This document shows positions 1 to 9,268 of a DNA stretch of 64,000 nucleotides, piece by piece. The stretch is from Marinomonas sp. UCMA 3892 (lineage in GTDB: Bacteria; Pseudomonadota; Gammaproteobacteria; Pseudomonadales; Marinomonadaceae). Position numbers and translations under genes: made by a program. Location of the stretch: positions 555,674 through 619,673 of the forward strand of contig NZ_PTXN01000001.1 in the NCBI RefSeq assembly GCF_012726345.1, read 5' to 3'. The first letter of the stretch is position 1. The number at the start of each line of letters is the position of its first letter. The notes under the pieces were generated by a model, which saw only the letters and a program-made list of their open reading frames with translations, did not search any database and was not told where the DNA came from.

Positions 1-640
1 CTATGCCTGGATTGGCAAAGTCATAACGCTCTTCGTAATCGACACCGGATTTCATGGCAAGTATTTGACGAATAGTCACGCCTTTATAGGCACCTTCAGA
101 TAATTCAGGTAGGTAAGTGGTGATATCGTCGTCTAATGATTTAATACGACCTTCTTCAAGGGCAACACCAACCAAGATAGAAACCATAGATTTGGTCATT
201 GACCAAGCCATGAAGTGCGTATCTTGGTTGCTGTTGTTGCGATAGTTTTCATAGACGACTTTGTCGTCTTTAATAATGATCATCGCATTGGTATAGGTTC
301 TGTCTAAGAATTGCTCTGGTGTATAGTTGTTACCTTCATACTCGTAGGTAAAATCTAGTGGCTTATCATTGTGAACAAATGGGGTGACGTTTCCTGAATG
401 ACCAACTTGGCGGGTTGTGAATAACGTATCCATTGAGCGAAATGTTAGCGTATTAACATCGCCATCGAGCATTGCCCAGCGTAAGTTTTGGATGGCAATA
501 GGAACTTCAGATACTGGACCAATTCCCGCAACTATTGGGTCTACTTCTGATGCTGCGTGTGCAGCTATTGGGAGTAGAACGATTGAAGATAGTAAGCTTG
601 CGCCCATAAAACATTGCATGTTTTTTATTTTTGTTTGCAT
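1..640 (-). CDS. beta-lactamase-family serine hydrolase, N-terminal part
   Basis: The first 213 residues are in the window; the rest runs off the left edge. The start ATG is at 640 and a hydrophobic leader of about 29 residues ending in AHA suggests export. The S-x-x-K catalytic signature of class C beta-lactamase / DD-peptidase-fold hydrolases is visible as SMTK at residues 147-150. It is followed by a stretch typical of the family (VGVALEEGRIKSLDD, then ITTYLPEL). The family includes esterases and peptidases as well as beta-lactamases, so the substrate is not known. The motifs past the SxxK helix lie outside the window and cannot be checked. Confidence 0.85.
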   Translation of the reverse strand, partial: MQTKIKNMQCFMGASLLSSIVLLPIAAHAASEVDPIVAGIGPVSEVPIAIQNLRWAMLDGDVNTLTFRSMDTLFTTRQVGHSGNVTPFVHNDKPLDFTYEYEGNNYTPEQFLDRTYTNAMIIIKDDKVVYENYRNNSNQDTHFMAWSMTKSMVSILVGVALEEGRIKSLDDDITTYLPELSEGAYKGVTIRQILAMKSGVDYEERYDFANPGI

Positions 641-757
641 GTCTGTCTCTCTCTCATTTTGATTAAAGTTTAACTAGACAATTGTTTGTCTATAAAACAA
701 ATAATGCTCAGTTCGCTTCAGCTTGTCATATCCCAAATAGGATAGACCAAACTATCA

Positions 758-1930
758 TTAGCTTATTTTTTGTGAGAAAGGCGTATTTTCTAGTTGGCTT
801 ACATGGGGAAGTATTGAAGACCACAGTATTTTTACTAGTTCTGGTTGGCGGGTGACTCCCATTTTTGAAAAAATACTTTTTAGTTGGATTCGTGCGGTGC
901 CAACGGTTATGCCTTTTTCTATAGCGTATTCCGTCAACGAAAAACCATTTGCTAAAGCGCTCGCTAGTTTTACTTCTGCAGGTGTAAGGCTGAATAAGCG
1001 ACCAATATTCTGCTCTGAAAGTATCACTTCATTATGGCTATTGGATAAAAATAGGGCAAAAGTGAGAGGCTGTTTGGATTGTATCAGGCCGACTGATATA
1101 GAAGACAAAATAGGGGTAAGTAGCAACTGTATTGGACTAGTTTGATGCTCCCCAATTCTAGCAAGAGGGTGAGATGTTATTCCTGTAGGCGATTGTGTTT
1201 GGCGCAATAGCTGTATGAAAATGTTTCTGTCTGCCTTGTGTTCAAAGCGCAATTCGTTATCTATCAATTCTAGGTAATCTGATTCCGATATTATGGAAGC
1301 TGCACTGCTATTAAACCAGCTAACTTTGCCATACTGATTTATTAGCATGATCCCTGTGGTTAATTTATCTGTGATTTGTTTAATAATAGTATTGCTGCTC
1401 GATAGCGCCTGAAATTGATCATACAAAAGAATGGTTTGTTGTATATGAGGTGCAAGTTGCTGAAGTAATGATTCGCAGTTGTGGTCAAAGAGGCGCAAAT
1501 CACCGTGTTTACGGTGAGCAATTAAGTTGAGATAGCGATTAGGAGAAATTTTCATTTCTAGGGAAATCGCCAATCCTAATCCTGCCTTCGCGAGCCGCTC
1601 TTGGAAATCAATATATCGTGGACAGGAGTCAGAGAAGAGCTCTTCATCGCGGATTATGGCTGGGTATTCGCTAAAATCATAATCTAGACGGGGATTATCA
1701 GAATTATTAACCCATTTATCGTGCAAGTCTGCATTTATAGTCGACTGGGAGTCGCGCATCAGCCAAATTTCAGATGGATTAGAGTTGTCCGATAGTTCGT
1801 GTATTTGAGCAGCAATGCTTTCCACTTCTAACTTTTCACGTAGCTCATCAAGAATACTTATCCATCGATTTGGGTGCTGTACGCAACTATAAATCTTCGG
1901 TAAAAGTTGATTCAAAAAGCTTTCAATCAT
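758..1930 (-). CDS. LuxR-type HTH transcriptional regulator with PAS-like sensor region
   Basis: A 390-residue protein ending in a LuxR/GerE-type helix-turn-helix (about residues 320-375), with FSLTPAEVKLASALANG and an IQLKSIFSKMGV recognition helix. The middle (about 190-290) reads like a PAS-type sensor fold (ITDKLTTGIMLINQYGKVSWFN, split here only by description). A longer frame opens at 1954, but the ATG at 1930 is preceded by GGAGG at proper spacing, so I use it. The gene is convergent with nothing close by and its target is unknown. Proteins of this layout are usually stand-alone regulators rather than quorum-sensing receptors. Confidence 0.75.
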   Translation of the reverse strand: MIESFLNQLLPKIYSCVQHPNRWISILDELREKLEVESIAAQIHELSDNSNPSEIWLMRDSQSTINADLHDKWVNNSDNPRLDYDFSEYPAIIRDEELFSDSCPRYIDFQERLAKAGLGLAISLEMKISPNRYLNLIAHRKHGDLRLFDHNCESLLQQLAPHIQQTILLYDQFQALSSSNTIIKQITDKLTTGIMLINQYGKVSWFNSSAASIISESDYLELIDNELRFEHKADRNIFIQLLRQTQSPTGITSHPLARIGEHQTSPIQLLLTPILSSISVGLIQSKQPLTFALFLSNSHNEVILSEQNIGRLFSLTPAEVKLASALANGFSLTEYAIEKGITVGTARIQLKSIFSKMGVTRQPELVKILWSSILPHVSQLENTPFSQKIS

Positions 1931-1954
1931 GATGGCCTCCGCGTTGTCAAACAA

Positions 1955-2233
1955 CTAGGTGCCAGTATTTTCCTTAAAGATGAATCAGTTCTCTATCAAC
2001 AAGATGGCGACTGTATTTCCGTAAGTGTAGATCGATTTTAGGCACTTTGTTTATTATTTTTAGTTCGACCTTTCTAAAACATACCTCATGAAACTATTAA
2101 AGAGAAGTATTGTTTATAAAATAAACTATTTATATTTTTGATTATTATTTTTTATTACATCGATGTTTTTTTACCATAAAGGTAAGACATTGTTCCTGAA
2201 TCGATTTTGCTGTTTTTAGATAGCGTGTATATG
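1955..2233. other. gene-free stretch upstream of the LuxR-type gene
   Basis: AT-rich DNA holding the promoter side of the LuxR-type gene. A short open frame on the plus strand runs from about 1904 to 2041 without an ATG and ends ...DGDCISVSVDRF. It reads like protein and might be a remnant, but it is too short to call. Nothing else recognisable. Confidence 0.4.
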
Positions 2234-2234
2234 A

Positions 2235-2266
2235 AAAAGCTTCGATAGCGGACCATCGAAGCTTTT
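2235..2266 (-). terminator. strong hairpin terminator after doxX-like gene
   Basis: Perfect 12-bp stem (AAAAGCTTCGAT at 2235-2246 against ATCGAAGCTTTT at 2255-2266) with an 8-nt loop. On the minus strand it ends in a run of T, 20 bases past the DoxX stop codon. Confidence 0.8.
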
Positions 2267-2285
2267 AAAGTAATGTATTATTAGG

Positions 2286-2729
2286 CTAGTTTTTAGCAGA
2301 AATCGCTTTATCTACAGAGAAAGAGCCGGCGCCGCTGAATACTAAAGAAGCGGCAACAATCAAAAGTGTTAGTGCGTATTCATAGCCGTTGTTTGCCATG
2401 AACAAACCGTTTGAAATATGCACAGAGAAGATTGCCATTAGCATAGTGAAAGCAATGACTGCAGAAGCTGGACGAACAAGCAAACCGATAACAAGTGCCA
2501 AGCCACCAAAGAATTCTGCACTACCTGCTAAAAGAGCCATCAGATAACCAGGTTCTAGACCAATAGATGCCATCCACTGACCAGTGCCTTCAAGACCGTA
2601 ACCGCCAAACGCACCAAACAATTTTTGCGCGCCATGTGCCATTAGGATTAGACCCACTGGAATACGCAAAATTGTGCTAGCGATACCAGAAGTTGTGTTA
2701 GTGATTTTTTGGATTAACGATGTTGTCAT
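2286..2729 (-). CDS. DoxX family membrane protein
   Basis: 147 residues with about four hydrophobic segments. The DoxX signature region is LRIPVGLILMAHGAQKLFG (about residues 21-39), followed by GYGLEGTGQWMASIG and a GSAEFFGGLALVIG segment. DoxX-family proteins are small inner-membrane proteins, sometimes linked to thiosulfate:quinone oxidoreductase or oxidative stress; no specific reaction can be read here. The start ATG has AAGGTAA upstream. Monocistronic, closed by a strong terminator. Confidence 0.85.
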   Translation of the reverse strand: MTTSLIQKITNTTSGIASTILRIPVGLILMAHGAQKLFGAFGGYGLEGTGQWMASIGLEPGYLMALLAGSAEFFGGLALVIGLLVRPASAVIAFTMLMAIFSVHISNGLFMANNGYEYALTLLIVAASLVFSGAGSFSVDKAISAKN

Positions 2730-3056
2730 TTTGATTTACCTTAGTGTTGGGTTGGTGTTACTTAATATGTAGGCACTATATATAAAAAAAACAGAATAGT
2801 GTAACGGAGTATTTTGAGGTTAATGATCAAAAAAATTGAACTATCGAAATGATCTACGATTTTGATGCCAATATTTGACTGAAAACCTCTTGTTATTGAG
2901 AATCTCTACTAATTTTATTGGATTCTCTGTCACTATGTATTACGACGGCTTAAAGGCTAATTTAGATCAGTTATAGGCAAAAAAGTAGCAGAGTTTGCAG
3001 TCTATAGAATGGTAGCGTGTTGTTATCTCTATAAATAACAATATACAGGATAAAAC
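2730..3056. other. divergent intergenic region, DoxX / SDR
   Basis: About 330 AT-rich bases between two divergent genes, so promoters for both must lie here. The SDR start has AGGA eight bases upstream of its ATG. I see no convincing operator palindrome or RNA gene. Confidence 0.5.
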
Positions 3057-3785
3057 ATGTCTAAAGCATTAATGGGAAAAGTCGCCGTTGTGACTGGTGG
3101 CGCATCAGGAATAGGTCTTGCTAGTGTCGAAGGCATGATAGCTGAAGGTGCTCGGGTCGTGATCGTGGATCGTGATGAGACAGCATTACAAGCTTTGCAA
3201 GACAAACATGGCGATGCAGTCATCACCCTTGCAGTAGATTTGTTGGATCCTGCCGCTTGCTCGGCGATGGTTCCGCGGATTTTAGAAAAAGCCAAAGTGA
3301 TCGATATTTTTCACGCCAATGCCGGCTTGTATGTTGGTGGTGATTTAGTTGATGCCGATAACGACGCCATAGACCGAATGCTAAATCTGAATATTAACGT
3401 TGTCATCAAGAACGTGCGTGATGTTTTGCCGCATATGATTGAACGAGGTGTGGGCGATATTTTAATAACCAGTTCCTTAGCGGGTCATTTTCCGACACCT
3501 TGGGAACCGGTTTATGCCTCATCAAAATGGGCGATGAATTGTTTTGTGCAAACGGTGCGTAGACAAGTCAGCAAGCATGGGATTCGCGTTGGCTCGGTAT
3601 CTCCCGGCCCAGTTATTACTTCTTTATTATCTGATTGGCCTGCGGAAAAACTCGCAGAAGCCAAGTCAAAAGGTAGTTTAATGGAAGCCAGCGATGTGGC
3701 TGAAGCGCTCATCTTTATGCTTACGCGTCCTCGTCATGTGACGATTCGGGATGTTGTGATGCTTCCGTCACAATTTGATTTATAA
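3057..3785 (+). CDS. short-chain dehydrogenase, ribitol 2-dehydrogenase-like
   Basis: 242 residues, the usual length for classical SDRs. The nucleotide-binding TGGASGIG lies at residues 14-21, HANAG at about 83-87, and the active-site Y-A-S-S-K follows WEPVY around residues 152-160. Several stretches (IFHANAG, WEPVY, DWPAEKL, GSLME, and a C terminus VRDVVMLPSQFDL) resemble Klebsiella ribitol 2-dehydrogenase from memory, so an NAD-dependent polyol oxidation is the best guess. No ribulokinase or polyol transporter is next to it, so the pathway is uncertain. Followed at once by a bidirectional terminator. Confidence 0.8.
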   Translation: MSKALMGKVAVVTGGASGIGLASVEGMIAEGARVVIVDRDETALQALQDKHGDAVITLAVDLLDPAACSAMVPRILEKAKVIDIFHANAGLYVGGDLVDADNDAIDRMLNLNINVVIKNVRDVLPHMIERGVGDILITSSLAGHFPTPWEPVYASSKWAMNCFVQTVRRQVSKHGIRVGSVSPGPVITSLLSDWPAEKLAEAKSKGSLMEASDVAEALIFMLTRPRHVTIRDVVMLPSQFDL

Positions 3786-3819
3786 CTCGCCATTAAGCTT
3801 ATTAAATCTATTTAAATTA

Positions 3820-3851
3820 AAAAGGGAATGGTCATTCGACCATTCCCTTTT
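3820..3851. terminator. bidirectional terminator between convergent genes
   Basis: Perfect 14-bp stem (3820-3833 against 3838-3851) with loop ATTC, flanked by A and T runs on both sides. It serves the SDR gene (plus) and the CurA-like reductase gene (minus). Confidence 0.85.
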
Positions 3852-3881
3852 ACTTTTCTACTGTATCTTATTCTGGAGAGC

Positions 3882-4874
3882 TTATAGCTTAACAATCAGC
3901 TTGCCGGTATTTTTACCGTCAAATAACAGGTTAATGCCACTAGTTGCGTTTTCGATTCCTTCAATAACGTGGGTACGATATTTCAATTCTCCTTTGCATA
4001 ACATAGATCCCAGCGCTTGGCCGTATTCAGGGATACGATGGAAATGATCTGGCATGGTGAAGCCTTGGATCGATAGGCGGCGTTTGATGATGCCAACCCA
4101 ACTTGGCCCTGGTGCTGGTTCGGCTTTTTGATAGTCAGCGATTAGGCCACACACAGCAATGCGACCATGAGGATTCATGCGTTCAAAGATAGGACCTTGT
4201 GCCAAACCACCCGTATTTTCAAAGAAAAGATCGATGCCGTTTGGCGTCGCTTGCGTCAATTGTTCGACAAAGTCTGTATCTTTGTAATTAATCGCATGAT
4301 CAAAACCAAGTTCTTTTGTTAACCATTGGCATTTCTCATCAGAGCCCGCCACGCCAACAACCGTTAAACCAAGGTTTTTAGCCATCTGACCGACAAGAGA
4401 TCCAACTGAACCTGCTGCCGCTGTGACGATAAGCGTCTGACCTGCTTCTGGTTTAAGCACTTCAAACACACCGTGATAAGCAGTAATACCGGGTAGGGCA
4501 ATGACGGATAAAATTGCTTCAGCAGGCAGCTCTTTTGGAATGACGTTTAAGCCATTACCATCACTGATCGCATATTCAGTTAGACCCATAAGCCCCATAA
4601 CACGAGCGCCAACTGGGAATCTTTCATTGTTGGATTTAACGACTTCACCTATGCCACTGGCGCGCATGGTATCGCCTAATTTTACCGGCGGAATGTAGCT
4701 GTTTTCATCCGCGCTCATCCAACCGCGCATGGCTGGATCTAAAGAAAGATGAGAGAGTTTTACCAATACTTCGCCTTCTGCTGGCGTTGGAATGTCTTGA
4801 GTAACAATATTGAAAATATCTTCGGTGATTTCTAATTCAGGACGTTTTATCAGTTTTACGGAATGGTAAGACAT
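3882..4874 (-). CDS. NADP-dependent oxidoreductase, CurA/YncB-like MDR family
   Basis: 330 residues of the zinc-independent medium-chain reductase type (leukotriene B4 12-hydroxydehydrogenase / curcumin reductase CurA group). Visible features are the LSLDPAMRGWM substrate-loop motif near residue 45, VTAAAGSVGSLVGQMAK for NADP binding (about 150-166) and FENTGG (about 218-223). Such enzymes reduce the C=C bond of alpha,beta-unsaturated ketones. The natural substrate cannot be read from sequence. Convergent with the SDR gene. Confidence 0.85.
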   Translation of the reverse strand: MSYHSVKLIKRPELEITEDIFNIVTQDIPTPAEGEVLVKLSHLSLDPAMRGWMSADENSYIPPVKLGDTMRASGIGEVVKSNNERFPVGARVMGLMGLTEYAISDGNGLNVIPKELPAEAILSVIALPGITAYHGVFEVLKPEAGQTLIVTAAAGSVGSLVGQMAKNLGLTVVGVAGSDEKCQWLTKELGFDHAINYKDTDFVEQLTQATPNGIDLFFENTGGLAQGPIFERMNPHGRIAVCGLIADYQKAEPAPGPSWVGIIKRRLSIQGFTMPDHFHRIPEYGQALGSMLCKGELKYRTHVIEGIENATSGINLLFDGKNTGKLIVKL

Positions 4875-4989
4875 AGAGATGAATCCTTTTGTGCATGAAT
4901 TTCTATTTATCCTGAAATAGAGTCTAGAGCATTTTTGTTGATCTAAAGGTTAAGATTAAAGAAGTAAATGTGCAATCGCTCCAATTTTG

Positions 4990-6414
4990 TTAAGTCTCTG
5001 CTCTCATCAGACTGTTGATTATGTCGCATAAGCTGATCAATTGTTGATAAGTACTGTGTTTATCCCCAGTATTTTCGAGCGGCCAACCGCAGTTTATACG
5101 GAAGCAATCGTGATAAAAGTCGTGGGTACTGAAACAAGCACCGCTGCGTATGTCGATGCCCTGTTTATTAGCTTCTTTTTCAAGCTGTACAGCATTTAAA
5201 CTGGGGATCTGTACCCAAAGTACGATTCCGCCTTGTGGGGCACTGATTTTTGCATTGGTGGGCAAGTATTTGATTAAAAATTGTTGATAACTATGTATGT
5301 GTTGATTCAAAACCGTACGTATTTTATTCACATGAGAGCGATATTCACCGGTGTTGATAAACTCCGCCATACAAGACTGTATAAGTCCATTCACACCAAA
5401 GCTGGTTAAGGAATGTTGATTGATATAAGACGTTAAATATCGACCCGGAACACACCAACCAAGTCGCAGTCCAGCGGCTAAGGTTTTTGAAAAAGATCCG
5501 CACCAAATCACATATCCCTCTTTATCCCAATATTTTGCTGGCAGCGTTTGTTGTTTCTGGTGGCTTAATTCGAAATAGACGTCGTCTTCTATCATCGGTG
5601 TTTTGTATTGCGCGGCAAGTGTTGCTAGAGCTTGTTTTTGTTCAACGGGCAGCGTCATTCCAGTTGGATTCATGTTCGATGTGCTAAACAGAGAGGCTTT
5701 TATCAAACCTTGTTGCATCAAGGTTTCTAGATGATCTAAATCTAAGCCTTTCTCATTAATAGGGATTTCAATCACTTTGCGAGATAAGGCACTTAGTAAA
5801 TCGAGCAAGCCACTAAAACAAGGGGAACTAATGGCAATGGTGTCGCCCGCTTTGCTAACGCTTTCTATCGCCAGTCTTACTGCATCAATACAGCCATTGG
5901 TGATCACAAAGTCGGCTGCTGAAAAGGCTAGATTGTCATGGCGGAAATGTTCCGCAAGGGCGCTTCTCAGGCCTTTGTCGCCTTGTGTTTCTGGGTATTG
6001 AAAGAGATGCTTTCCTGCTCTTTGAGTGACACGTTTAATGCTGCGTTGCAGTGCGACGCTAGGTTGTAATTCTGGCGAAATCATCGAGGTGCCAAGCGGG
6101 CTAAAAAGCGCCGAGGCAGGATTGTAACCATTTAATGGCGCAAAGCGTTTCGGGTCCCGTTGTTCAATACTTTTGATGTTTAGACTTGGAAAGGTGGTGC
6201 TTTCTAATTGGTTGGCAACGAAGTACCCAGACTGAGGCTGTGCATAAATCCAACCCGTTTGTTGAAGGTAATCGTAGGCTTTAGTCGCAGTAGTCATGCT
6301 GACTTGATGCTGCTTCGCCATGGTTCGTAGCGCTGGCAAACGGCTTCCCGCAGGCAGTCGTTGTGCTTGTATGTCGTCGATATAATGCTGAGCAAGTGTT
6401 TCGTAAAGCGCCAT
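4990..6414 (-). CDS. MocR-type regulator: GntR HTH fused to aminotransferase domain
   Basis: 474 residues. The N-terminal winged helix (about 1-70; LPALRTMAKQHQVSMTTATK) is of the GntR type. The rest is a fold-type I PLP aminotransferase with NMNPTGMTLP, IEDDVYFEL and the PLP-lysine segment CGSFSKTLAAGLRLGW around residue 310. MocR proteins use PLP as a ligand and often control a divergent transporter or PLP gene. Here the divergent neighbours are two exporters (EamA and LysE), so control of amino-acid or metabolite efflux is a fair inference. A long perfect inverted repeat lies in the intergenic space. Confidence 0.88.
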   Translation of the reverse strand: MALYETLAQHYIDDIQAQRLPAGSRLPALRTMAKQHQVSMTTATKAYDYLQQTGWIYAQPQSGYFVANQLESTTFPSLNIKSIEQRDPKRFAPLNGYNPASALFSPLGTSMISPELQPSVALQRSIKRVTQRAGKHLFQYPETQGDKGLRSALAEHFRHDNLAFSAADFVITNGCIDAVRLAIESVSKAGDTIAISSPCFSGLLDLLSALSRKVIEIPINEKGLDLDHLETLMQQGLIKASLFSTSNMNPTGMTLPVEQKQALATLAAQYKTPMIEDDVYFELSHQKQQTLPAKYWDKEGYVIWCGSFSKTLAAGLRLGWCVPGRYLTSYINQHSLTSFGVNGLIQSCMAEFINTGEYRSHVNKIRTVLNQHIHSYQQFLIKYLPTNAKISAPQGGIVLWVQIPSLNAVQLEKEANKQGIDIRSGACFSTHDFYHDCFRINCGWPLENTGDKHSTYQQLISLCDIINSLMRAET

Positions 6415-6538
6415 AACATTCCCCCAAAGTATTTCCTTTCTTTGAATTGTACTCTTATTTTTATCAAAAATTGAATCTGTGTTCTTTTTGGTTTTCTAGT
6501 GATACTTCTTTCTGAAGGAAATGCTTAGCTATGTTCAG

Positions 6539-6596
6539 TTACACGCGGTGTTTCTGTGAGGTAGGCGGTAGTTTCGAATAGAAACACCGCGTGTAA
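6539..6596. promoter_or_regulatory. perfect 17-bp inverted repeat between mocR-like gene and eamA
   Basis: TTACACGCGGTGTTTCT at 6539-6555 is repeated in exact inverse at 6580-6596, with a 24-base centre. It has no T run, so it is a poor terminator. It sits in the divergent promoter region, which suggests a regulator site or cruciform. No function is proven. Confidence 0.5.
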
Positions 6597-6648
6597 TTGA
6601 GCGCCTTCGTTATTGTTTACAACAGATTTTATTTACTAGGAACGAATA

Positions 6649-7560
6649 ATGAAACTACGAGACTTTGGGTTGCTGTTTGCCTTGATGGCGTTATGGGGAT
6701 TGAATTTCAGTGTGATCAAGCTTGGCGTGAATAGTGTTCATCCTTTAGTACTCACCGCGTTGCGATTTAGTTTTGCGGTGTTTCCTTTGATCTTTTTTAT
6801 TAAGAAGCCAGATGTGCCGTGGCGCTATTTGATTGCTTATGGCTTGTCTTTTGGTGTCGGCGTTTGGGGATTAACGACCTTATCGATTGGCGCTGGTGTT
6901 TCGGCAGGAATGGCCTCTTTGTTATTGGATATGAGTATTGTTAGTAGTTTGCTGGTGGGTTGGTTATGTTTAAACGAAACCATTACTCGCAATAAGTTGC
7001 TTGGCGCTGGATTGGCTTTACTTGGACTTGCTTTGATCATCTACTCCGAAGGTGGTTCGGTGACTGGAAAAGGTTTAGTGCTGGTATTAATGGCGTCGGT
7101 GTTTTGGAGCGTTAATGGCTTGATTGTAAAACGCGCGAATACCAAAGCTATTTTTGCTTTTAATATCTGGGGAATGTTGTTTGCACCTTTGCCTTTGTTG
7201 TTACTAGCGGTTATTTTTGAAGGAGCGCAAGTCGTCACTGAGTTGCCGAATCAATTTACCCAATGGACGCTGTTTTCCGCTTTGTTCCAAGCTTACCCGA
7301 CGACACTATTAGGGTACTGGTTTTGGAATAAGATGATAATGAAATACTCAGTATCCAGTGTCGCGCCAATGACGTTACTGGTACCTGTGTTTGGTATTTT
7401 TGGTGGTTATTGGTTTTACAATGAGCCAATAGAAACGAATCAGATAATCGCTGCTGTGCTGATTTTATTAGGTCTGTTTGTCGGGCAAATGGCATTGCCG
7501 AAATTGAGTTTCTTTAAAAGACTGAGAGGTGATTCATGCAAGAAATCCAGTATGTCCTGA
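6649..7560 (+). CDS. EamA/DMT-family transporter
   Basis: 303 residues with about ten membrane segments arranged as two EamA repeats, the usual length for the drug/metabolite transporter superfamily. It begins MALWGLNFSVIKLGVNSVHP-like after a short leader, and the second repeat starts near VLVLMASVFWSVNGLIVK (about 143-160). AGGAACGA precedes the ATG. Its last 25 bases overlap the LysE-type gene, so the two exporters are co-transcribed. It is divergent from the MocR-type regulator, which may control it. Substrate unknown; amino acids are possible given its partner. Confidence 0.88.
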   Translation: MKLRDFGLLFALMALWGLNFSVIKLGVNSVHPLVLTALRFSFAVFPLIFFIKKPDVPWRYLIAYGLSFGVGVWGLTTLSIGAGVSAGMASLLLDMSIVSSLLVGWLCLNETITRNKLLGAGLALLGLALIIYSEGGSVTGKGLVLVLMASVFWSVNGLIVKRANTKAIFAFNIWGMLFAPLPLLLLAVIFEGAQVVTELPNQFTQWTLFSALFQAYPTTLLGYWFWNKMIMKYSVSSVAPMTLLVPVFGIFGGYWFYNEPIETNQIIAAVLILLGLFVGQMALPKLSFFKRLRGDSCKKSSMS

Positions 7561-8177
7561 TATTAATTGGTGCTTTTGTTGCTATGGCGAGTCCTGGGCC
7601 TGCGACATTGGCGATTGCATCTACGTCAATGAATCAGGGGCGAGTGCAAGGTTTGGCGTTAGCATCAGGCATACTCACAGGCTCGTTATTTTGGTCTTGT
7701 TCGGCTGCCTTTGGTTTAGGTGCTGTGCTGTATGCGAATGTCTGGCTATTCGAAAGCTTACGTTATGTTGGTGCGGTCTATTTATTATTCTTAGCTTATA
7801 AATCTTGCCGTTCAGCGATGACTAATAAATTGGATGCGAGCAAAATGTTGGCCACGTTAGAGACTAAACAAACGTCTTTGCGCACTGCTTATTTTCGTGG
7901 TTTAGCCATCCACTTAACCAATCCTAAAGCGATTTTGTTTCTAGGATCGTTATTCGCCATGGGGATGCCGAGTTCGGTTTCCACACAAGGTTTGTTGTCT
8001 GTGATTGTCTTATTAACGATTCAAAGTGGCTGCATAAATTTGGGCTACGCAGTGCTGTTTTCGAACCCAAGAATTCGCCAAAGCTATTTTAAAATGAAAC
8101 GCGGCTTTGATGCTGCCTTCGCGCTGATGTTTGGCGTTGCGGGCATTAAAATATTGCTGAGTAAAGTGAATATATAA
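7536..8177 (+). CDS. LysE/RhtB family amino-acid exporter
   Basis: 213 residues, about six membrane segments. The family signature GAFVAMASPGPATLAIAS lies at residues 13-30, and HLTNPKAILF lies around 127-136. The ATG at 7536 has GAGAGGTG just upstream and lies inside the end of the EamA gene in another frame. LysE/RhtB proteins export amino acids such as lysine, threonine or homoserine. Pairing with a MocR regulator fits an amino-acid efflux role, but the substrate is inferred. Confidence 0.88.
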   Translation: MQEIQYVLILIGAFVAMASPGPATLAIASTSMNQGRVQGLALASGILTGSLFWSCSAAFGLGAVLYANVWLFESLRYVGAVYLLFLAYKSCRSAMTNKLDASKMLATLETKQTSLRTAYFRGLAIHLTNPKAILFLGSLFAMGMPSSVSTQGLLSVIVLLTIQSGCINLGYAVLFSNPRIRQSYFKMKRGFDAAFALMFGVAGIKILLSKVNI

Positions 8178-8221
8178 GTCTGTATTTGTTATGATGCACT
8201 TTATTTTTAGAGTGCTTTTCT

Positions 8222-9199
8222 ATGTACGACGCTTCTTTATGGCAACCCAGTGCGGATATTTCGATTTTGCAAAAGCGTGCGCAGTTACTAAAAGCTATTC
8301 GCGCTTTTTTCGATGTTCGTGAGGTGATGGAGGTGGATACTCAATGTCTGTCTCTGGGTAGTATTACAGATCCACATATTGAAGTATTAACAAGCCAGAC
8401 GCGTTCCCAAGGTGAAGACCTTACTTACTATCTTCAAACTTCCCCAGAGTTCGCCATGAAGCGTTTATTATGCGCAGGCTCTGGGTCTATCTATCAGTTG
8501 GGAAAAGTGTTCCGAGCTGAGGAGATTGGCCGCCGACATAGTATCGAATTTACTATGTTGGAATGGTATCGAGTCGGTTTTGATCATTGGCAATTAATGG
8601 ATGAGATCCAACAGTTGCTGTCGGCACTATTGAATGAAGAGGCGCTGACTTGTGAACGACTCAGTTATCAAATGGCGTTTTTACGTCATACCGGACTTGA
8701 TCCTTTCACCGCGACATTGTTTCAGTTACAAGAGTGTGCTCACGAACACACAGAATACGGTTTGCAGGAAGATGATCGCGATACCTTGCTTGAGTTACTT
8801 TTCTCGAGCGTGGTAGAACCAGCTATTGGTAAATACGTCCCTTGTTTTATTCATAGTTATCCTGCTTCTCAGGCCGCACTTGCCAAGACTCATCTTGATG
8901 AAAAAGGGCTGTTAGTAGCCGCACGATTTGAGCTTTACTGGCAAGGCATGGAGCTAGCGAATGGCTACCATGAACTCACTGATGCTAAGGAACAAGCAAG
9001 ACGATTTGCTGAAGATAAAGAAACACGCAAGGAAATGCGATTGGCGAACCGTCAGTTTGATGAGCGATTAATTATCGCATTAGAAAACGGCTTGCCAGAT
9101 TGTGCTGGCGTTGCGTTAGGAGTGGATCGCTTGTTGATGTTAATGTGTCATAAATCGCATATTGCTGAGGTGTTGCCCTTTGCTCATGCTAGGGCTTAA
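8222..9199 (+). CDS. epmA: EF-P (R)-beta-lysine ligase
   Basis: 325 residues, the size of EpmA (also called GenX/PoxA/YjeA), a class II lysyl-tRNA-synthetase paralogue lacking the anticodon domain. It attaches (R)-beta-lysine to a lysine of elongation factor P. Motif 2 (VFRAEEIGRRHSIEFTMLE region, about residues 96-115) and motif 3 (GVALGVDRLLML, about 299-310) are intact. The partner genes epmB and efp are not in the window. Strongly recognised. Confidence 0.93.
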   Translation: MYDASLWQPSADISILQKRAQLLKAIRAFFDVREVMEVDTQCLSLGSITDPHIEVLTSQTRSQGEDLTYYLQTSPEFAMKRLLCAGSGSIYQLGKVFRAEEIGRRHSIEFTMLEWYRVGFDHWQLMDEIQQLLSALLNEEALTCERLSYQMAFLRHTGLDPFTATLFQLQECAHEHTEYGLQEDDRDTLLELLFSSVVEPAIGKYVPCFIHSYPASQAALAKTHLDEKGLLVAARFELYWQGMELANGYHELTDAKEQARRFAEDKETRKEMRLANRQFDERLIIALENGLPDCAGVALGVDRLLMLMCHKSHIAEVLPFAHARA

Positions 9200-9268
9200 T
9201 AATTTTACTCAAGGTAGCGCTTTTTGAGTTGAAATAAATGTCTAGATAATAATAACAAGGTATTTTAG

